A stretch of 64,000 nt of DNA from Melampsora larici-populina 98AG31 (GCF_000204055.1 NW_006768814.1:21094-85093), one strand, 5' to 3'. Positions 1 to 11,594 are shown, numbered from the stretch's first letter. Notes: generated from the sequence alone by a model not told the origin. Program-made: numbers and translations.

Positions 1-2352
1 AATCAGGCCAAAACAGTTCTTCCTCGAATTCGCTTGCATCCTCAGGTACCGGTTCCAACATGTCGGCAGGTGCGCTTGCCTTGTCGGGTACCAGTTCCAA
101 TTTGTCGACAGATGCGAGTGTCTCCTCGGGTACAACCGCCAATACATCAGCCACCGGATCTCTTGACTCTGCAAAATCAAGCTCTCAAAATGTCACTGAT
201 GGATCTCTGTCGAATAGTAACCAAACATGTCCAGCTGGAACTACCAGCCCCGCTGCTGAATCTCAAAACAAATTAACTCATATCAACGAACAGATTGTCA
301 AGATTGAAGAAGAACTTCGTCAGCACAAGATTAAGTACCAAAAAGCGAAGGACCAGCTTGCTCATGTGAGTACTCTTTCGAGATAATCTTTCATGTAGCC
401 ATTTGATTTATGGTGTTTCCTTTCAATGGATAAATCTCCACGTCAACGGTTCCATTCCACAGGCAAACAGCTCAAGTAGCGATTCCAACGTGACTTCGTC
501 GGCGCTGACATCGAACAATCAGACCAGCAATGCTACCTCAGCTCTCAACAGCACTGGTACAAACGACACTTCATTACCATCTAATGTGTCAAATATCAAT
601 GGGAGCGCCAATGCTACATCCGCTCTCGATAGCCCGAATGCTATCCAAAACAACCAGAGCACCAACGCAACTTCAGCTCTCAACAGTTCCATTACAAACG
701 ACACCGTTGCACCTGCAAGCTCTAACATCACCCAGACAAGTCAACTTGATCCGAACTCCACTGGAGCAGATTCCAACGTAAGTTCCCAAGACGATGTGAG
801 ACTCCCTTCACGCTCAAGAATCCCTCATCTGACATGTTTGCTTTGAATTTGTAGAACTCGAGTGGTCCCAGCGGCTTGAACTCTACCATGGCCAACAGCA
901 GTGAACCATCAAATTCAAGTATTTCATGGAGCTCTTCCATGCCATCATCATATCATCCCGTACTTTCGAAACGAGCTGGCGAAAAACCAACCGCTACTGC
1001 TTCTTTGATGAAACGCACATTCATGTTATTCGGGGGTCCTGCTGGCTCTGACTATCCTACGGAATCCTCAGATGCAAGTCAGACAACGGCTTCTACCGCT
1101 GACCATGCGTCAGATAGTGAAACCAGTTCATCACCCAAAACCAATCTCTTGGTCACAGCAGCAAACACTACTGAAGGTCTAAACTCTACTATAAAGAATG
1201 ATTCTTCTCCGCCAGTCACGACAAGCGGTGCCAACGATACCTCGACAGACTCTTCGCTCTCAAACAGTTCTACTGGTGCCAGCTCCAGTGCAACGAACTC
1301 TTCTGACATTCCAGCCACTACCTCCGGTCTTAACTCCTCTGCTAACTCGTCTGTAACAGACAATGTCACTGTACCCTCAAGCAATTCCAGTACGATATCA
1401 TCGACTATATCATCGACCAATTCAAGTGCCGAAAGTGGAGAAAGTAAAGAATTGGAGGCTCTGAAACGGAGCCTGCGACACGAGAGATCCAGAGTTGAAT
1501 CTCTCAAGAAAAAATTGAGAAGTCAAAAGACGCACAAGAAGGCAGTCGAAAAGGAGTTGAAGATTCTATCCGTAAGCAAACATCATTTTTTTCATCATCA
1601 CACATGTACTAACAAAATCTCTATCATATCCATTCTTTTTCCAACAGAAAAACTCAACCGCTACCGCCTGTCAACCCCTTGCAGCCAACTCAAGTTCACC
1701 AGTCTCCGCTTCAGCGACCAACGATACCTCACTTGGCACGAATTCAAGCTCAACAGCTCCAGTGACCAACCTCACTGCAACTACCAACGTAAGCTCTCCA
1801 GACAGCCTTGCGAGCTCAAATGTCACGGCTTCCAACAGTACCGACACGGCCGGATTAAACACCACCTCACCGATAGGCCAGAGCAACACAACGGTATCAC
1901 CCGCTGCTAATGTCTCGAGTGTCGTGACAGGAAGTCCCGTCGCAAATGTCTCTGACTATCCAACAGGTTTGAATGCGAGTACGGGTTCAAACAGCTCCGA
2001 TTCTCCCACAGGTCTGAATGCGACTACCAGTCTAAACGGGTCAGCTTCTCCGACTGATCTGAATGCAACTGCCAGTCCAAATGCCACTGTTCTTTTAGCA
2101 TCTGAAAATGCTACCGGTATCGACGCTGGAACCCTTGGATCCACAGCCACAAATTATAGCTCATTGTCGTCCAATTCCACAAACGGATCAGATACCCCGA
2201 CAAGTAATGCGACAAGTATTCCGGTGACTGAAACCAAACATTTGGTGACGCCTCAGCTTAGCAACCCTTCACTGAAAGACGCGACTTCTGCTAACAGTGC
2301 TCAAGAAATTCAAAATTATCCAACCTCGAGTAGTAAACGTCGAATGGCATGA
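1..2352 (+). CDS. Ser/Thr/Asn-rich glycoprotein-like protein, 5' end outside window
   Basis: The reading frame is open from base 3, so the start lies upstream of the window. Exons can be joined as 1-365, 463-780, 855-1570 and 1648-2352, using GT-AG introns with donors gtgagt, gtaagt and gtaagc. The product is dominated by Ser, Thr, Asn and Ala and is packed with N-x-S/T sequons, as in cell-wall or secreted mannoproteins. Two short charged blocks interrupt it (ends of exon 1 and exon 3); they are rich in Glu, Lys and Arg and look like coiled coils. Dibasic Lys-Arg sites occur (for example before TFMLFGG and near the C-terminus, SSKRRMA) and could be Kex2 sites. No catalytic domain is seen. A signal peptide cannot be judged because the N-terminus is missing. 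Function is unknown; a surface or wall role is inferred from composition only. Confidence 0.6.
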
Positions 2353-3420
2353 TTGAATGATATTTCAAATTAAAAAATATACCTTTGAAAATCTGATATG
2401 TGATATATGTAATTTTGTTCATTGATCGTTGATCGGGATTTTGTAAATGTTGTAATCTGTACCAAGACCATTCCTTAAACTTCACCCAAGCATGAAACTT
2501 ACATTCCTTGACTCCCTAAGAAATTTCTCCCTGCCGCATGAGATGTGAGAATCGAGGGAAACTTCCATCAGACATTGTCTTTGCAAGTTATTGCATAACC
2601 AAGGATAAGCTGTGCTAATAAGATACCAGCATCTGGATTCTTGAGTCACAAGAATTTGATGCCAGGATTACATGAGCGAACATGATCGCGAGCTGATTCA
2701 ACGGTGCCTCCTCTTGAGAATTCTGACATCCTCTTGTGTTCAGTAATACTCTTTGTGGGGTATAGTTCAAGAACAAGTCACTTTGATAAACCTCTCTCTC
2801 GAACAAGCATTTTCTTTATACTACATCTACACTTCAATCCTGAAAGACAGCGTTTAAATTTCGTTCTCAATGAGTAGGTATAGATCCAACACAATCAGTA
2901 AGTTTCAAAGGTTTGAATTCTTCAAGGAGTTAAAGGCTTTTATAGTAGAAATTCAACACTTCTTCATATTTCAGCATGATGTCTGTTCCACAATTGAATT
3001 TGTAGCTGACTCTGTCTCATGTTTCAAATTATACTGATTATTCCTTGATATCCTTTTGAGCTTTAGTATCATTGTAACCAGTCACTTTAAGATATATAGC
3101 GGAGGTAATGTTGGATCATGAGTGTGTTTACTTTTCTTTTGTTTGATGACAACATTAAAGATTGATGTTATGTATGAACCAAATAGACTGCAGACATTAG
3201 CTTACAGTATGGTATGTACCTGCACTTACTAATCATTGTTCAAAGGAATTGTAGAGATATACTTTTTGGGGGTTCATGGAGGGAAAACAATTAGTTGAAG
3301 TAGGAAAGGTATGGACAAGATGTGATTTCTTTTACAGCAGAGAACTGGATCAAGTTACATCAAGATTTGATGCAGCCAATTAAGTAGAATTGACTTCTTA
3401 TACTCTTGCATTACATATTC
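2353..3420. other. Intergenic, AT-rich, no gene seen
   Basis: Downstream flank of the glycoprotein-like gene up to the left end of the retrotransposon. I see only short unsupported frames on both strands and no recognisable repeat. Confidence 0.5.
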
Positions 3421-4248
3421 ATAGCCTCTTGCACGAGGCACGACATGCAAGACATGTCCATGAAGTGAGTAACAATATGTATGTAAGATCCCAAAAGGGA
3501 AACTTGGATTGGAAATTCCCAATTAAGACATGATGAAATCCCGAGGAAGGGAAGACACTTTGATGCCAGAAGGCAAAGAAGTCTAAGAGCATCTCCAATG
3601 TGGCTGAATCCGAATAGATGTACAGCTCAGTATTTCCCTCGGCTGGACAGCTGTAATTTTTTTCAGGTGACAGCGCCCTGCAACGCACAACTGAACTTCT
3701 TTCCCAATTCCTCATAGGGTTCATTTGAGGTTGAACCCCCGTCACCATATGTCTTCATCTACGTAATTGGTCGATCGCACCTATCGCGTTCCACACAATA
3801 CATGTGATTGATTGCGCTCACCTCACGTAAAGAAAGAGAAAGGTAGTCCACGGATGTATGAATTTCTTTATTTTTGGCCCAATAGTCGTTGGGATACTGG
3901 GATTCAGATTATTCGGCCAGGTCAGCAAATTTGCTGACCTGAGCCTGGGAACGTGTCATTTCCGAAAAAACGAGTTCACACGGGAGGTTCCATGTGGGAA
4001 CACGACCTCGGCGTTGGATGAGGTTTGTCTGAATAACTCCAATACAGGTTACGTTTCTGACAGAAACGTAACATTTAGTCATTCAGATTCGGGAGCATTG
4101 GAGATGCTCTAACCCAGAGACAGTTGTTCCCCCGTCACCTCGGCAGAAATTTCCTCCTTTCCTAGTTTCCGCTCCCTCACTTCGTACTATCCATCTCCCA
4201 ATATTATTCATAACTCAATAACTAGTTATAACTAACTAGAAAACTTTT
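3421..4248 (+). repeat. Split direct repeat A1 of the Ngaro-type element (interrupted)
   Basis: Matches A2 (10998-11299) base for base, but is split after 3583 by a Harbinger-like MITE. It resumes at 4113 and ends at the shared string aactagaaaactttt. The first bases contain a small hairpin (gcctcttgcacgaggc). Confidence 0.9.
3587..4109. mobile_element. PIF/Harbinger-like MITE inside repeat A1
   Basis: The uninterrupted A2 repeat gives the exact empty site (gtctaaccc). The insertion is flanked by the 3-bp duplication TAA (3584-3586 and 4110-4112). Its ends are inverted: gagcatctccaatg on the left and cattggagatgctc on the right, with imperfect pairing continuing to about 29 bp. A 3-bp TWA duplication and a GAGCATCTCCAA-type end fit PIF/Harbinger elements. 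At 523 bp with no plausible transposase it is non-autonomous. It contains a perfect hairpin at 4048-4072 with 10-bp arms. A related end occurs at 63819. Confidence 0.85.
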
Positions 4249-4316
4249 TAAATCCATAAATTAATAACTAGTCATTCAGAAAACGTTTTGATCAAACATC
4301 TACGTAACCAGACGAG

Positions 4317-6810
4317 ATGACAATGGCCATGTCTAGTATTTCAAAAGCAATAAGGGCAAGCAAAAGAGTTAGAGGAATGGAGGTGAGCCCAATGGAAGGA
4401 GATGACGAAGAAGGAAATCAAGTCAACGAGCAAGAGGCGGACGGAAACGAAGATAAAGGAAAGAAGAGGCAAGAGGTATCAAGAGCTAGAATAGAATCAC
4501 AGACGACAGAGAACGACCAGGTACCCCTAGCTTCAACTTCAGAGAATCGATTGAACCCGTCCTTCATAGCACATGTACCGATCCCTTTCCCAGCCCCACC
4601 GAACCCAAACCTATCCGCTCCTTTGCCGAGAGAAGGTACTACACAATCTTCATCAGACATCGACGACCTACCAGACAACTTCCGAGACGACGAAAGTCAA
4701 GAAAAAGGCTCAACGATATCAGAAGCCTCTGACATCGGTAGAGACAGAAAAATAAATAGCTCGTCCTCATCTCACGATTCCTCCAAGGAAACGGACCAAG
4801 GATACGATTCAGATTCAAGTTCTAGTTCGAATAGCAACGACAGTGACAGCGACACAAGTTCTTCAAGCTCCGAGAGCGAGTCAGAGGATTCAAATGATTC
4901 AGGCAGCTCGGAAGATCAGAGAAAGAAAGGTAAGGAAATTCTAGACGTCTGCCCTCCAGAAAAATTATCCTTTCTACCCCCACGGAAGAATGCTCCTATC
5001 ACACAATTACCCCATAACACTTAAAATAACCTGTAGTACCACACATAACTCTTGTTTCTCTCATATACCACAAAAATCCTCTCACATAAAACCTTCCCCC
5101 TCTTCCCTTAATCAAATCTTTCCACATTCCTAAAAACAATCCTCTATCAGACATAAAACTATCACGAATAATCGGATGCCGATAAAAACACACTCTCCTT
5201 TCCATAAATATCACTGTATCGGTAGAGACACAGTCTCCTGGTTAGCTCCCAAGAGGTAGAGCGCCTCTGGAAAGAGAAGAGAGTAGCAGAAACTCTATCA
5301 AATGTGAAACTCTGTCTGAACTATCAAATGTGAAACTCTGTCTGAAGAGACACGGAAACTTAACTCCGAAGGAGTCAGAGAGACACGAAATTATCATAAC
5401 GTACAAATAAAATTCCAAAATTCCTTTAATGCTCTCAAAATAGAAAAAGCACATTCCCTTAATACTCTCATAGTTACTATAAGAGAGCAGATATATTTCC
5501 CAGAAGTGATAGTAGAAAGGTCACTGACAACAATCTAACCATCTATCCAAACAACAGAAAAAAAACGGAAAAGATCTAAGAAACTGGAAAAAGAATTGAT
5601 GAAAGCAAAAGAGAAGATAAAAGAATTAGAAAACCCTTCAAAAGGAAAATCGTCATCGAAAAAGAAGAAAGATTCCAAAAAAGACTCGAAGAGAGCACAG
5701 AAAAAGAAGAAAAGTAGCAAGAAGAAGGGTATTCAAGTTGATATAGGTGTGATCCCGGAATCGAATCTAATTCAACTACAGCCATTCTGGCGAAAACAGA
5801 TGAAAAAACTAGAATCCTCAATTCCACTTACAGTTTTCGACCAAGGCTTCGCAAGAGCAGATAAAGAGGAATACGAGAAGCAACATCATTCATCATCATC
5901 AAAGACATCAAAAAATAAAGGTTTAAATGCACCATCCAAATTTAAGATGACTTATGGCGAATGGACAGAAAATATAAGTTTGTTCAAAAGATACTTAATT
6001 CAACACAATCAAAGCGAAGTTGCAAAGAGACTTAAGTACCACATAAAGAATGTGAAGCAAGTAAAGTAAGACTTAAAGATATGAGTCCTTGAACAAACAC
6101 TAACAAATAAAATTAATGACAGGAGATTGACGGAGTGCTGGATGACAGCACTGCGATACGACATATTGTGTAGAAGACACATATTCGTGGAACGGATAGA
6201 GAAAGAACCGATTAAAGATATAGGAACATTCATGAAACGCTATGAAGACAAAGCGAAGGATAAATCATTATCATTCGGAGAAGCGAACGGCGGAGAGACA
6301 AACCCGTACACAAAAGGAGGGAAACTAGAATTTAAGCACCCAGAAACGGGGCAAATGTTGTGAGTGAGAACATAATACTTAGCTTGAGAAACATCAAGAA
6401 CGAAGAGAAACTCTGACATATAGAACTAGAAACCAACCACAGAGCCACATAACTCCAAACCAGTTCGCATCAACCTCAAAAGAAAGCCAATTCCAGAGAA
6501 AAAGAAGAGCTCCTAGACCTCAACGTTTCTACCCAAACACTTCAAACCAGACCTTTAACCCTTATCAATACCAAACAAACTTTCAAAACCACAGCCCAGG
6601 ACTAATGAACCACCCACTCCCAACGCTACACATGGGCTTCAGCAGCCAAACGAACCAAGGAGGAACTTCCAACCCACAAATACACCAAACAAATACTAGT
6701 GGTACCGGACCACCAGCAACCTCCTTCCAAAGCAGAGGAAATAGGGGAGTATGGAGAGGTGGAAGAGGAGGTATAGGAAGAGGAACTGGAAGACAGGGTC
6801 AGAACGAGAC
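4317..6810 (+). CDS. Gag-like region of the Ngaro-type element (exons 1-4 of a spliced frame)
   Basis: Four open segments can be spliced: 4317-4929, 5558-6065, 6126-6359 and 6445-6810. Phases match at every junction (donors gtaagg, gtaaga, gtgagt; acceptors AG). The first segment is acidic and very Ser/Asp rich. The second starts with a Lys-rich coiled-coil stretch and continues into a helical part (MTYGEWTENISLFKRYLI). The third carries ALRYDILCRRHIF. The fourth is Asn/Gln/Tyr rich and ends in an Arg-Gly-rich tail (GGRGGIGRGTGR) that could bind nucleic acid. No zinc knuckle is seen. The call as Gag rests on position upstream of RT and on composition, not on a recognised fold. Exon 4 can be spliced in frame to the RT exon, so the product may be a fusion. 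Without splicing the segments would be separate short ORFs. Confidence 0.6.
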
Positions 6811-7049
6811 GTAAGTATCGATAAAGAAACACCCTTACTATCAGATAAGCAGAAGGAAGCGAAATGTTAAAAACAATAAATAAATTAAAAAAAATTAATC
6901 TAGCCAGGAGACTGTTCCCCTTTTAATAATATTCCCTTTTTAATAATCCTGTAATACACTTCTATTCACTCCTTTAATCACCATACTCATTTCTTTTCTT
7001 TGAAAACCTTTCCTTTCGTTCCTTAACAATTGTAATCACACTTGAAGTA

Positions 7050-8918
7050 ATGAATCTCATAACTGCTTTGTTCTCATTTAGGGATGTCAGCCGATCACAT
7101 CCAGACGAAACAGGCACAACGCTGTACAGTGCAGAGAGAATAGAGAAGATAGAGAGAGTAAGAGAAACAGAAACAAGGAAAGAGACGAACGAAGGAGAGA
7201 AAGAAGAATCTCAACACCAGCATAAATCGGAAAGAAAGGAAGAAACAGACCAAAAGAACTGGCCGAAAAACGTGAAGTGCGACATGAACATAGAGTTTTG
7301 GGGAGAAGAACTAAAGAAGTACAATTTACTTCCCTTTTATGAATTCGTACTAGAAGGATTCGAAGGAGTATTCGATCAAGGAATACCAACACATACGATA
7401 AGAGGCATGAAACATTACTGCCCTCCAAACCACAGCTCAGCTATTGCAGCAAGAGACAAGATAGAAGAAAGCATACGAGAAGAGGTAAAAGCTGGAAGAA
7501 TGTTCGGACCATTCACAAAAGATGAAGTCCAAAACCAATTTAAATTCTTCAGGTCCAGCCCAATGGGAGCTGTGACCAACGGTGACGGTTCTTTCAGACC
7601 GATTAATGACCTATCATTCCCGAAAAACGACCCCAACATTCCAAGCGTGAACTCATTCGTGGACAAAGAAAAGTTTAAAACAACATGGGACAATTTCTCT
7701 AAAGTATATACCTTCATAGCCAACACAGAACACCCGTTGCTAATAGCGTTATTCGACTGGCTCAAAGCTTATCAACAAATACCCACAAGGCCCAACCAAT
7801 GGCCATTCCTCCTCCTGATGGACTTCAACGGCTTCCTTTATGTAGACACCTTTATATCATTCGGTGGTGTCGCGGGATGCGGAAGCTTCGGAGGACCGGC
7901 TGACGGGTGGAAAGAACTGATCAAAGAGAAGTTCGAGCTGGAAGAAGCTTTTCGGTGGGTAGACGACAATCTACTCATCAAGAGAGCGGACTCATCAACC
8001 CATATGGACGAAATAGTATCATATAGCGCGAGGTTAGGAGTTAAAACCAATGAAACGAAGTTCTCGCATTTCGGTGAACAACAGAAATATATAGGATTTC
8101 TATGGAATACAAAGAACAAAACTGTAGAACTACCAGAAGGTAAATTAGAACAACGCATAGCACAATTAGACGAATTCTTAAAGAAAGTAGATTACACTTA
8201 TAAGGAGGTACAAAAAATGAACGGCAGGCTGAGCCATGTAGCCTACATCGCACCAAATCTACGTTGTTATCTATCAAACAACTTTAAATGGCTTTCAGAA
8301 TGGGTAAATTTAGCGGCGAAAAGGAAGATGCCGACCACCGTAAGAGAAGACATGAACGTGTGGCGGAATTCTTTACAAGAAATCCCTAGAAGACACCTTT
8401 TAAAAACTAGACTAGTGAACAACATAGGTTGGGTGGGGGACGCCTCTACAACATTCGGTATAGGCGTCATAATAGGAAAAGACTGGGGTCAGTTCAAACT
8501 GAGAAGCGGTTGGGAAACACCACCACAAGGCCCAACCAGAGGGATCGCTTGGCTAGAAACCGTGGCGGTGCGATTAGGATTAATAATCGCTCAGAAGACA
8601 AAGAAGATAGAAGGAGAGAGGTTGCTTGTACTGACGGACAACACCACCACGGAAGGTGTCCTAAGAAACGAGAGATCCAAAGATTTTTGGGTAAATGAAG
8701 AATGGAAGATGATATCAGAACTAATGTTCCGATACGATGTACAGTTAGAACAAAAAAGAGTGACATCTTTAGATAACGCAGCGGATAAGTTATCAAGAGG
8801 TTTGCCGTCGTCAAAAGAATGGTTCAGACAGGTACACATTGAAGTACCACAAGACTTAAAACCTTGGTTGGAGGATCACACGATGGATCAGATAGAGACA
8901 ATGATAGAGAATCAGTAA
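7050..8918 (+). CDS. Reverse transcriptase with RNase H domain (Ngaro/DIRS type)
   Basis: As an unspliced ORF this gives 622 aa. If spliced from the Gag-like exon 4 the exon is 7082-8914. RT motifs are visible: a palm Asp in ALFDWLKAYQQIP, a FISFGGVAGCGSF loop, and the catalytic motif RWVDDNLLIK (an x-x-D-D box near residue 310). After a connector, an RNase H domain follows with acidic residues in WVGDAST, IAWLETVAV and LTDNTTTEGV and a final Asp in SLDNAADKLSRG. It acts in copying the element RNA into DNA. The upstream acceptor tcatttag at 7081 is in phase with the Gag-like donor at 6811, and a donor at 8915 allows in-frame joining to the recombinase. No premature stop is present, so the enzyme could be functional. 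Confidence 0.9.
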   Translation: MNLITALFSFRDVSRSHPDETGTTLYSAERIEKIERVRETETRKETNEGEKEESQHQHKSERKEETDQKNWPKNVKCDMNIEFWGEELKKYNLLPFYEFVLEGFEGVFDQGIPTHTIRGMKHYCPPNHSSAIAARDKIEESIREEVKAGRMFGPFTKDEVQNQFKFFRSSPMGAVTNGDGSFRPINDLSFPKNDPNIPSVNSFVDKEKFKTTWDNFSKVYTFIANTEHPLLIALFDWLKAYQQIPTRPNQWPFLLLMDFNGFLYVDTFISFGGVAGCGSFGGPADGWKELIKEKFELEEAFRWVDDNLLIKRADSSTHMDEIVSYSARLGVKTNETKFSHFGEQQKYIGFLWNTKNKTVELPEGKLEQRIAQLDEFLKKVDYTYKEVQKMNGRLSHVAYIAPNLRCYLSNNFKWLSEWVNLAAKRKMPTTVREDMNVWRNSLQEIPRRHLLKTRLVNNIGWVGDASTTFGIGVIIGKDWGQFKLRSGWETPPQGPTRGIAWLETVAVRLGLIIAQKTKKIEGERLLVLTDNTTTEGVLRNERSKDFWVNEEWKMISELMFRYDVQLEQKRVTSLDNAADKLSRGLPSSKEWFRQVHIEVPQDLKPWLEDHTMDQIETMIENQ

Positions 8919-9311
8919 GAAGGTACGATAAAGACTATACGTAATGTCGAAACAGACAACTGACAAAGATTCCAATCATAGAACGAGGGAATTACGAAAT
9001 ATAACGTAAACGAATTGACGTAACAGGTTCTCACGTACAACTCAATCAAATATCAAATGGCCGAGAGAAACTCCACCAGACCGCTAGCTAGACACAACCA
9101 GACCCAACCATTAAAGAGATCACCGACCTACCTTTTCAGTTTAACTATATACTATCTACAAGCTTGACCGACACGCAAACCCTCTACCTACATCGTTCCA
9201 GTCAGTCTCAGAATACAAACCCCAAGGGAAAGAGACATCAGTGAGTTACAAGAGATATTCAAACCAACCAAGAGCCTTTGTCTCAAAGTGACGTGATTCC
9301 ACAGGTTCCAG

Positions 9312-10494
9312 TTCGGGCGAGATGAAAGACCTAACCACCTTCCTACGCATTCAAGACGACATACCTTTAAGGCTCAACAGAGCACAACGCCACATGCTAA
9401 GGGCGGCTTGGAACAGATTGACCTTAGAGTCGTACGCATCCGGGGTAAAGAAATTCAAGGTCTTTACGAAGGAGAAGAAGCTCAACGCGTGTCCGGCATC
9501 GATACAAACCGTTGAACACTTCATCATTTGGGCAGGAGAAAACTGGGAGAAAAAGAACACCAACAAACCGATAAAAGTCTCAACGATTAGGAAGTACCTA
9601 ACGGCTCTACGGATGTGGCACGCATTCCACGGCTTCTATTTCCCGGACGTACAATTAACACGACTCAAGTCTATACTAAGAGCATCAGAACGTCTCGAAG
9701 CTAGAGCTCCAGCTAGAAGCCTCAACCGAGAACCCGTGTCACCAAAATCCTTGATCATCCTGATAGGCGACATAGCAGAATTCGAAGAAGACCCTAAAGG
9801 TCTATCAGCCATAGCTCTCACAGCCTACTGGGGCCTAGCGAGACTAGGCGAGCTAGTTGGGAAGTCAGAGGCCTACGAAAAGAACGACTTAAACGCCATC
9901 CTCCGTTCTGACTTATCCTTTCACAAGTCCCACGGAGCCACGATAGCCGTGATTGGTATCAGAGAGGCAAAAACCGCCGCACCGGGAGAAATGCAATACT
10001 TAACACTTCGAGAAACCGGTGGAGTACTATGCCCCGTCGCAGCACTAAGAGAGTTAGCTCACTCTCTATTTTGGGAAGAAGACCCCAGACTCTTCCTGTC
10101 AAAAACTCGAGACGGGTTAAAGGCAATCACGTGGTCGACGATGTTGAAGACGATGCATCGAGCGTGGGGCCCTAACTCGAAGATGACGGGACACTCGTTT
10201 AGGATCGGAGGCACGACGCTGTTAACTAGAGCTGGAGTAAAAACCGATCAGATAAAAACACTAGGTCGTTGGAGATCTTCCTGCCACACTTTATACCAAC
10301 GCAACTGGACGGATCAAGAATGGGAATCAGCAAAGAAGGCCTTAACGATCTCAGAAGACACTATTCCCTGCTATGACACTGAATACGATCTTTCAGTGGA
10401 TACCTGGATGGTGGATGACCTTCCCAATGACCCTCCGAAGAGATGGCTCTTACGAAACACCATCCAACCGAAGACGTCGCGCGCGGCAGTCTAG
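9312..10494 (+). CDS. Tyrosine recombinase (phage-integrase family) of the Ngaro-type element
   Basis: The recombinase has a plain ATG ORF from 9322 (390 aa). An in-phase acceptor (ttccag, ending 9311) would extend it upstream and fuse it to RT. The N-terminal half is a helical core-binding domain (YASGVKKFKVFTKEK, VEHFIIWAGENWE). The C-terminal half shows the tyrosine-recombinase box: the first catalytic Arg in YWGLARLGELVG, then HSFRIGGTTLL (His-x-x-Arg), GRWRSS, and the nucleophile Tyr in CHTLYQRNW. This enzyme integrates a circular DNA intermediate without target duplication, which matches the flanks. The ORF is intact. An unrelated Crypton is excluded because RT and split direct repeats are present. 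Confidence 0.9.
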
Positions 10495-10766
10495 ACGACC
10501 AGGGAGACCTTCACTCGGGAGTTATAGTAGTCCTCAACTAGCCTGCACGCATATGTATCCAGTGTTTCGAATTAGATTCCATTTATACAAATGAGTTGTA
10601 CTACTACATATGAATTTCGTTCCATAAGGCAAGCATCATTAACCAGAACAATCCTAGCACCCAAGTCTGGAGACAGGTAAGGGGAAAGCCTTCTAGGCTC
10701 AGGCCTGACCCCAGACCAGAGAATGGGAAGTAGACTTTCCCCTTAAAAAGATCCAAGGAGAGAGGT

Positions 10767-10998
10767 AGGAGGTAAGACGAGTAAGTTCAATCCAGGAAAG
10801 AACTCTACGAGGAGCATCCCTCGCGTACCGTATCCACTACCGGGGCACAACGTGGAGACGTCCTCGTAAAGAGAACTCTACGCACCTTGTGCCCCACCTC
10901 CCACACAAACCTTCCCTCACCTAGTAAAAGACTAGGCAAGGGAAGGAGTTTTTTATTTTTTCTTTATGCAATGTAATGCGGTTATAATTCGAAATGGA
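10767..10998 (+). repeat. Split direct repeat B1
   Basis: 232 bp, identical by eye to B2 at 11363-11594, starting aggaggtaagacgag and ending cgaaatgga. It abuts A2 directly. It contains a hairpin-like stretch (cctagtaaaagactagg) and a T-rich tract (agttttttattttttc) that may serve the 3' end of the element RNA. Confidence 0.9.
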
Positions 10999-11299
10999 TA
11001 GCCTCTTGCACGAGGCACGACATGCAAGACATGTCCATGAAGTGAGTAACAATATGTATGTAAGATCCCAAAAGGGAAACTTGGATTGGAAATTCCCAAT
11101 TAAGACATGATGAAATCCCGAGGAAGGGAAGACACTTTGATGCCAGAAGGCAAAGAAGTCTAACCCAGAGACAGTTGTTCCCCCGTCACCTCGGCAGAAA
11201 TTTCCTCCTTTCCTAGTTTCCGCTCCCTCACTTCGTACTATCCATCTCCCAATATTATTCATAACTCAATAACTAGTTATAACTAACTAGAAAACTTTT
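10998..11299 (+). repeat. Split direct repeat A2
   Basis: 302-bp uninterrupted copy of A1. It provides the exact pre-insertion sequence for the MITE in A1. Confidence 0.9.
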
Positions 11300-11362
11300 G
11301 TCCTCCCACCCACCCCAACAGCATCGGGTACCATACGTAGCAAGACAAAGGAACGGTAAGCG

Positions 11363-11594
11363 AGGAGGTAAGACGAGTAAGTTCAATCCAGGAAAGAACT
11401 CTACGAGGAGCATCCCTCGCGTACCGTATCCACTACCGGGGCACAACGTGGAGACGTCCTCGTAAAGAGAACTCTACGCACCTTGTGCCCCACCTCCCAC
11501 ACAAACCTTCCCTCACCTAGTAAAAGACTAGGCAAGGGAAGGAGTTTTTTATTTTTTCTTTATGCAATGTAATGCGGTTATAATTCGAAATGGA
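11363..11594 (+). repeat. Split direct repeat B2, right end of the element
   Basis: Direct repeat of B1. It is separated from A2 by 63 bp (11300-11362), containing cctcccacccacccc, that have no other copy I can see. The repeat and the element end at 11594. Confidence 0.9.

Larger units (their letters stand above)
3421..11594 (+). mobile_element. Ngaro-type tyrosine-recombinase (YR) retrotransposon, complete, split direct repeats
   Basis: The element has the order A1 - coding region - B1 - A2 - B2. A1 is 3421-4248 (302 bp once a later 526-bp insertion including its TSD is removed), A2 is 10998-11299, B1 is 10767-10998 and B2 is 11363-11594. Read by eye, A1 equals A2 and B1 equals B2 without differences, so insertion looks recent. 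B1 runs directly into A2. There is no target duplication: the left flank ends tacatattc and the right flank starts cagcggatc, as expected for recombinase-mediated integration. The inside encodes Gag-like, reverse transcriptase/RNase H and tyrosine recombinase domains in that order. This repeat order is the diagnostic of Ngaro elements within the DIRS group, as opposed to the inverted repeats of DIRS1 or the LTRs of Gypsy/Copia. Length without the MITE is about 7.65 kb. Confidence 0.9.

Noticed and set aside
6941..7081. Independent ATG start of the RT frame at 7050
   Set aside because: Kept as an alternative only. The stretch 7050-7081 reads like intron sequence (T-rich, ending tcatttag), and the splice to 7082 is in phase.
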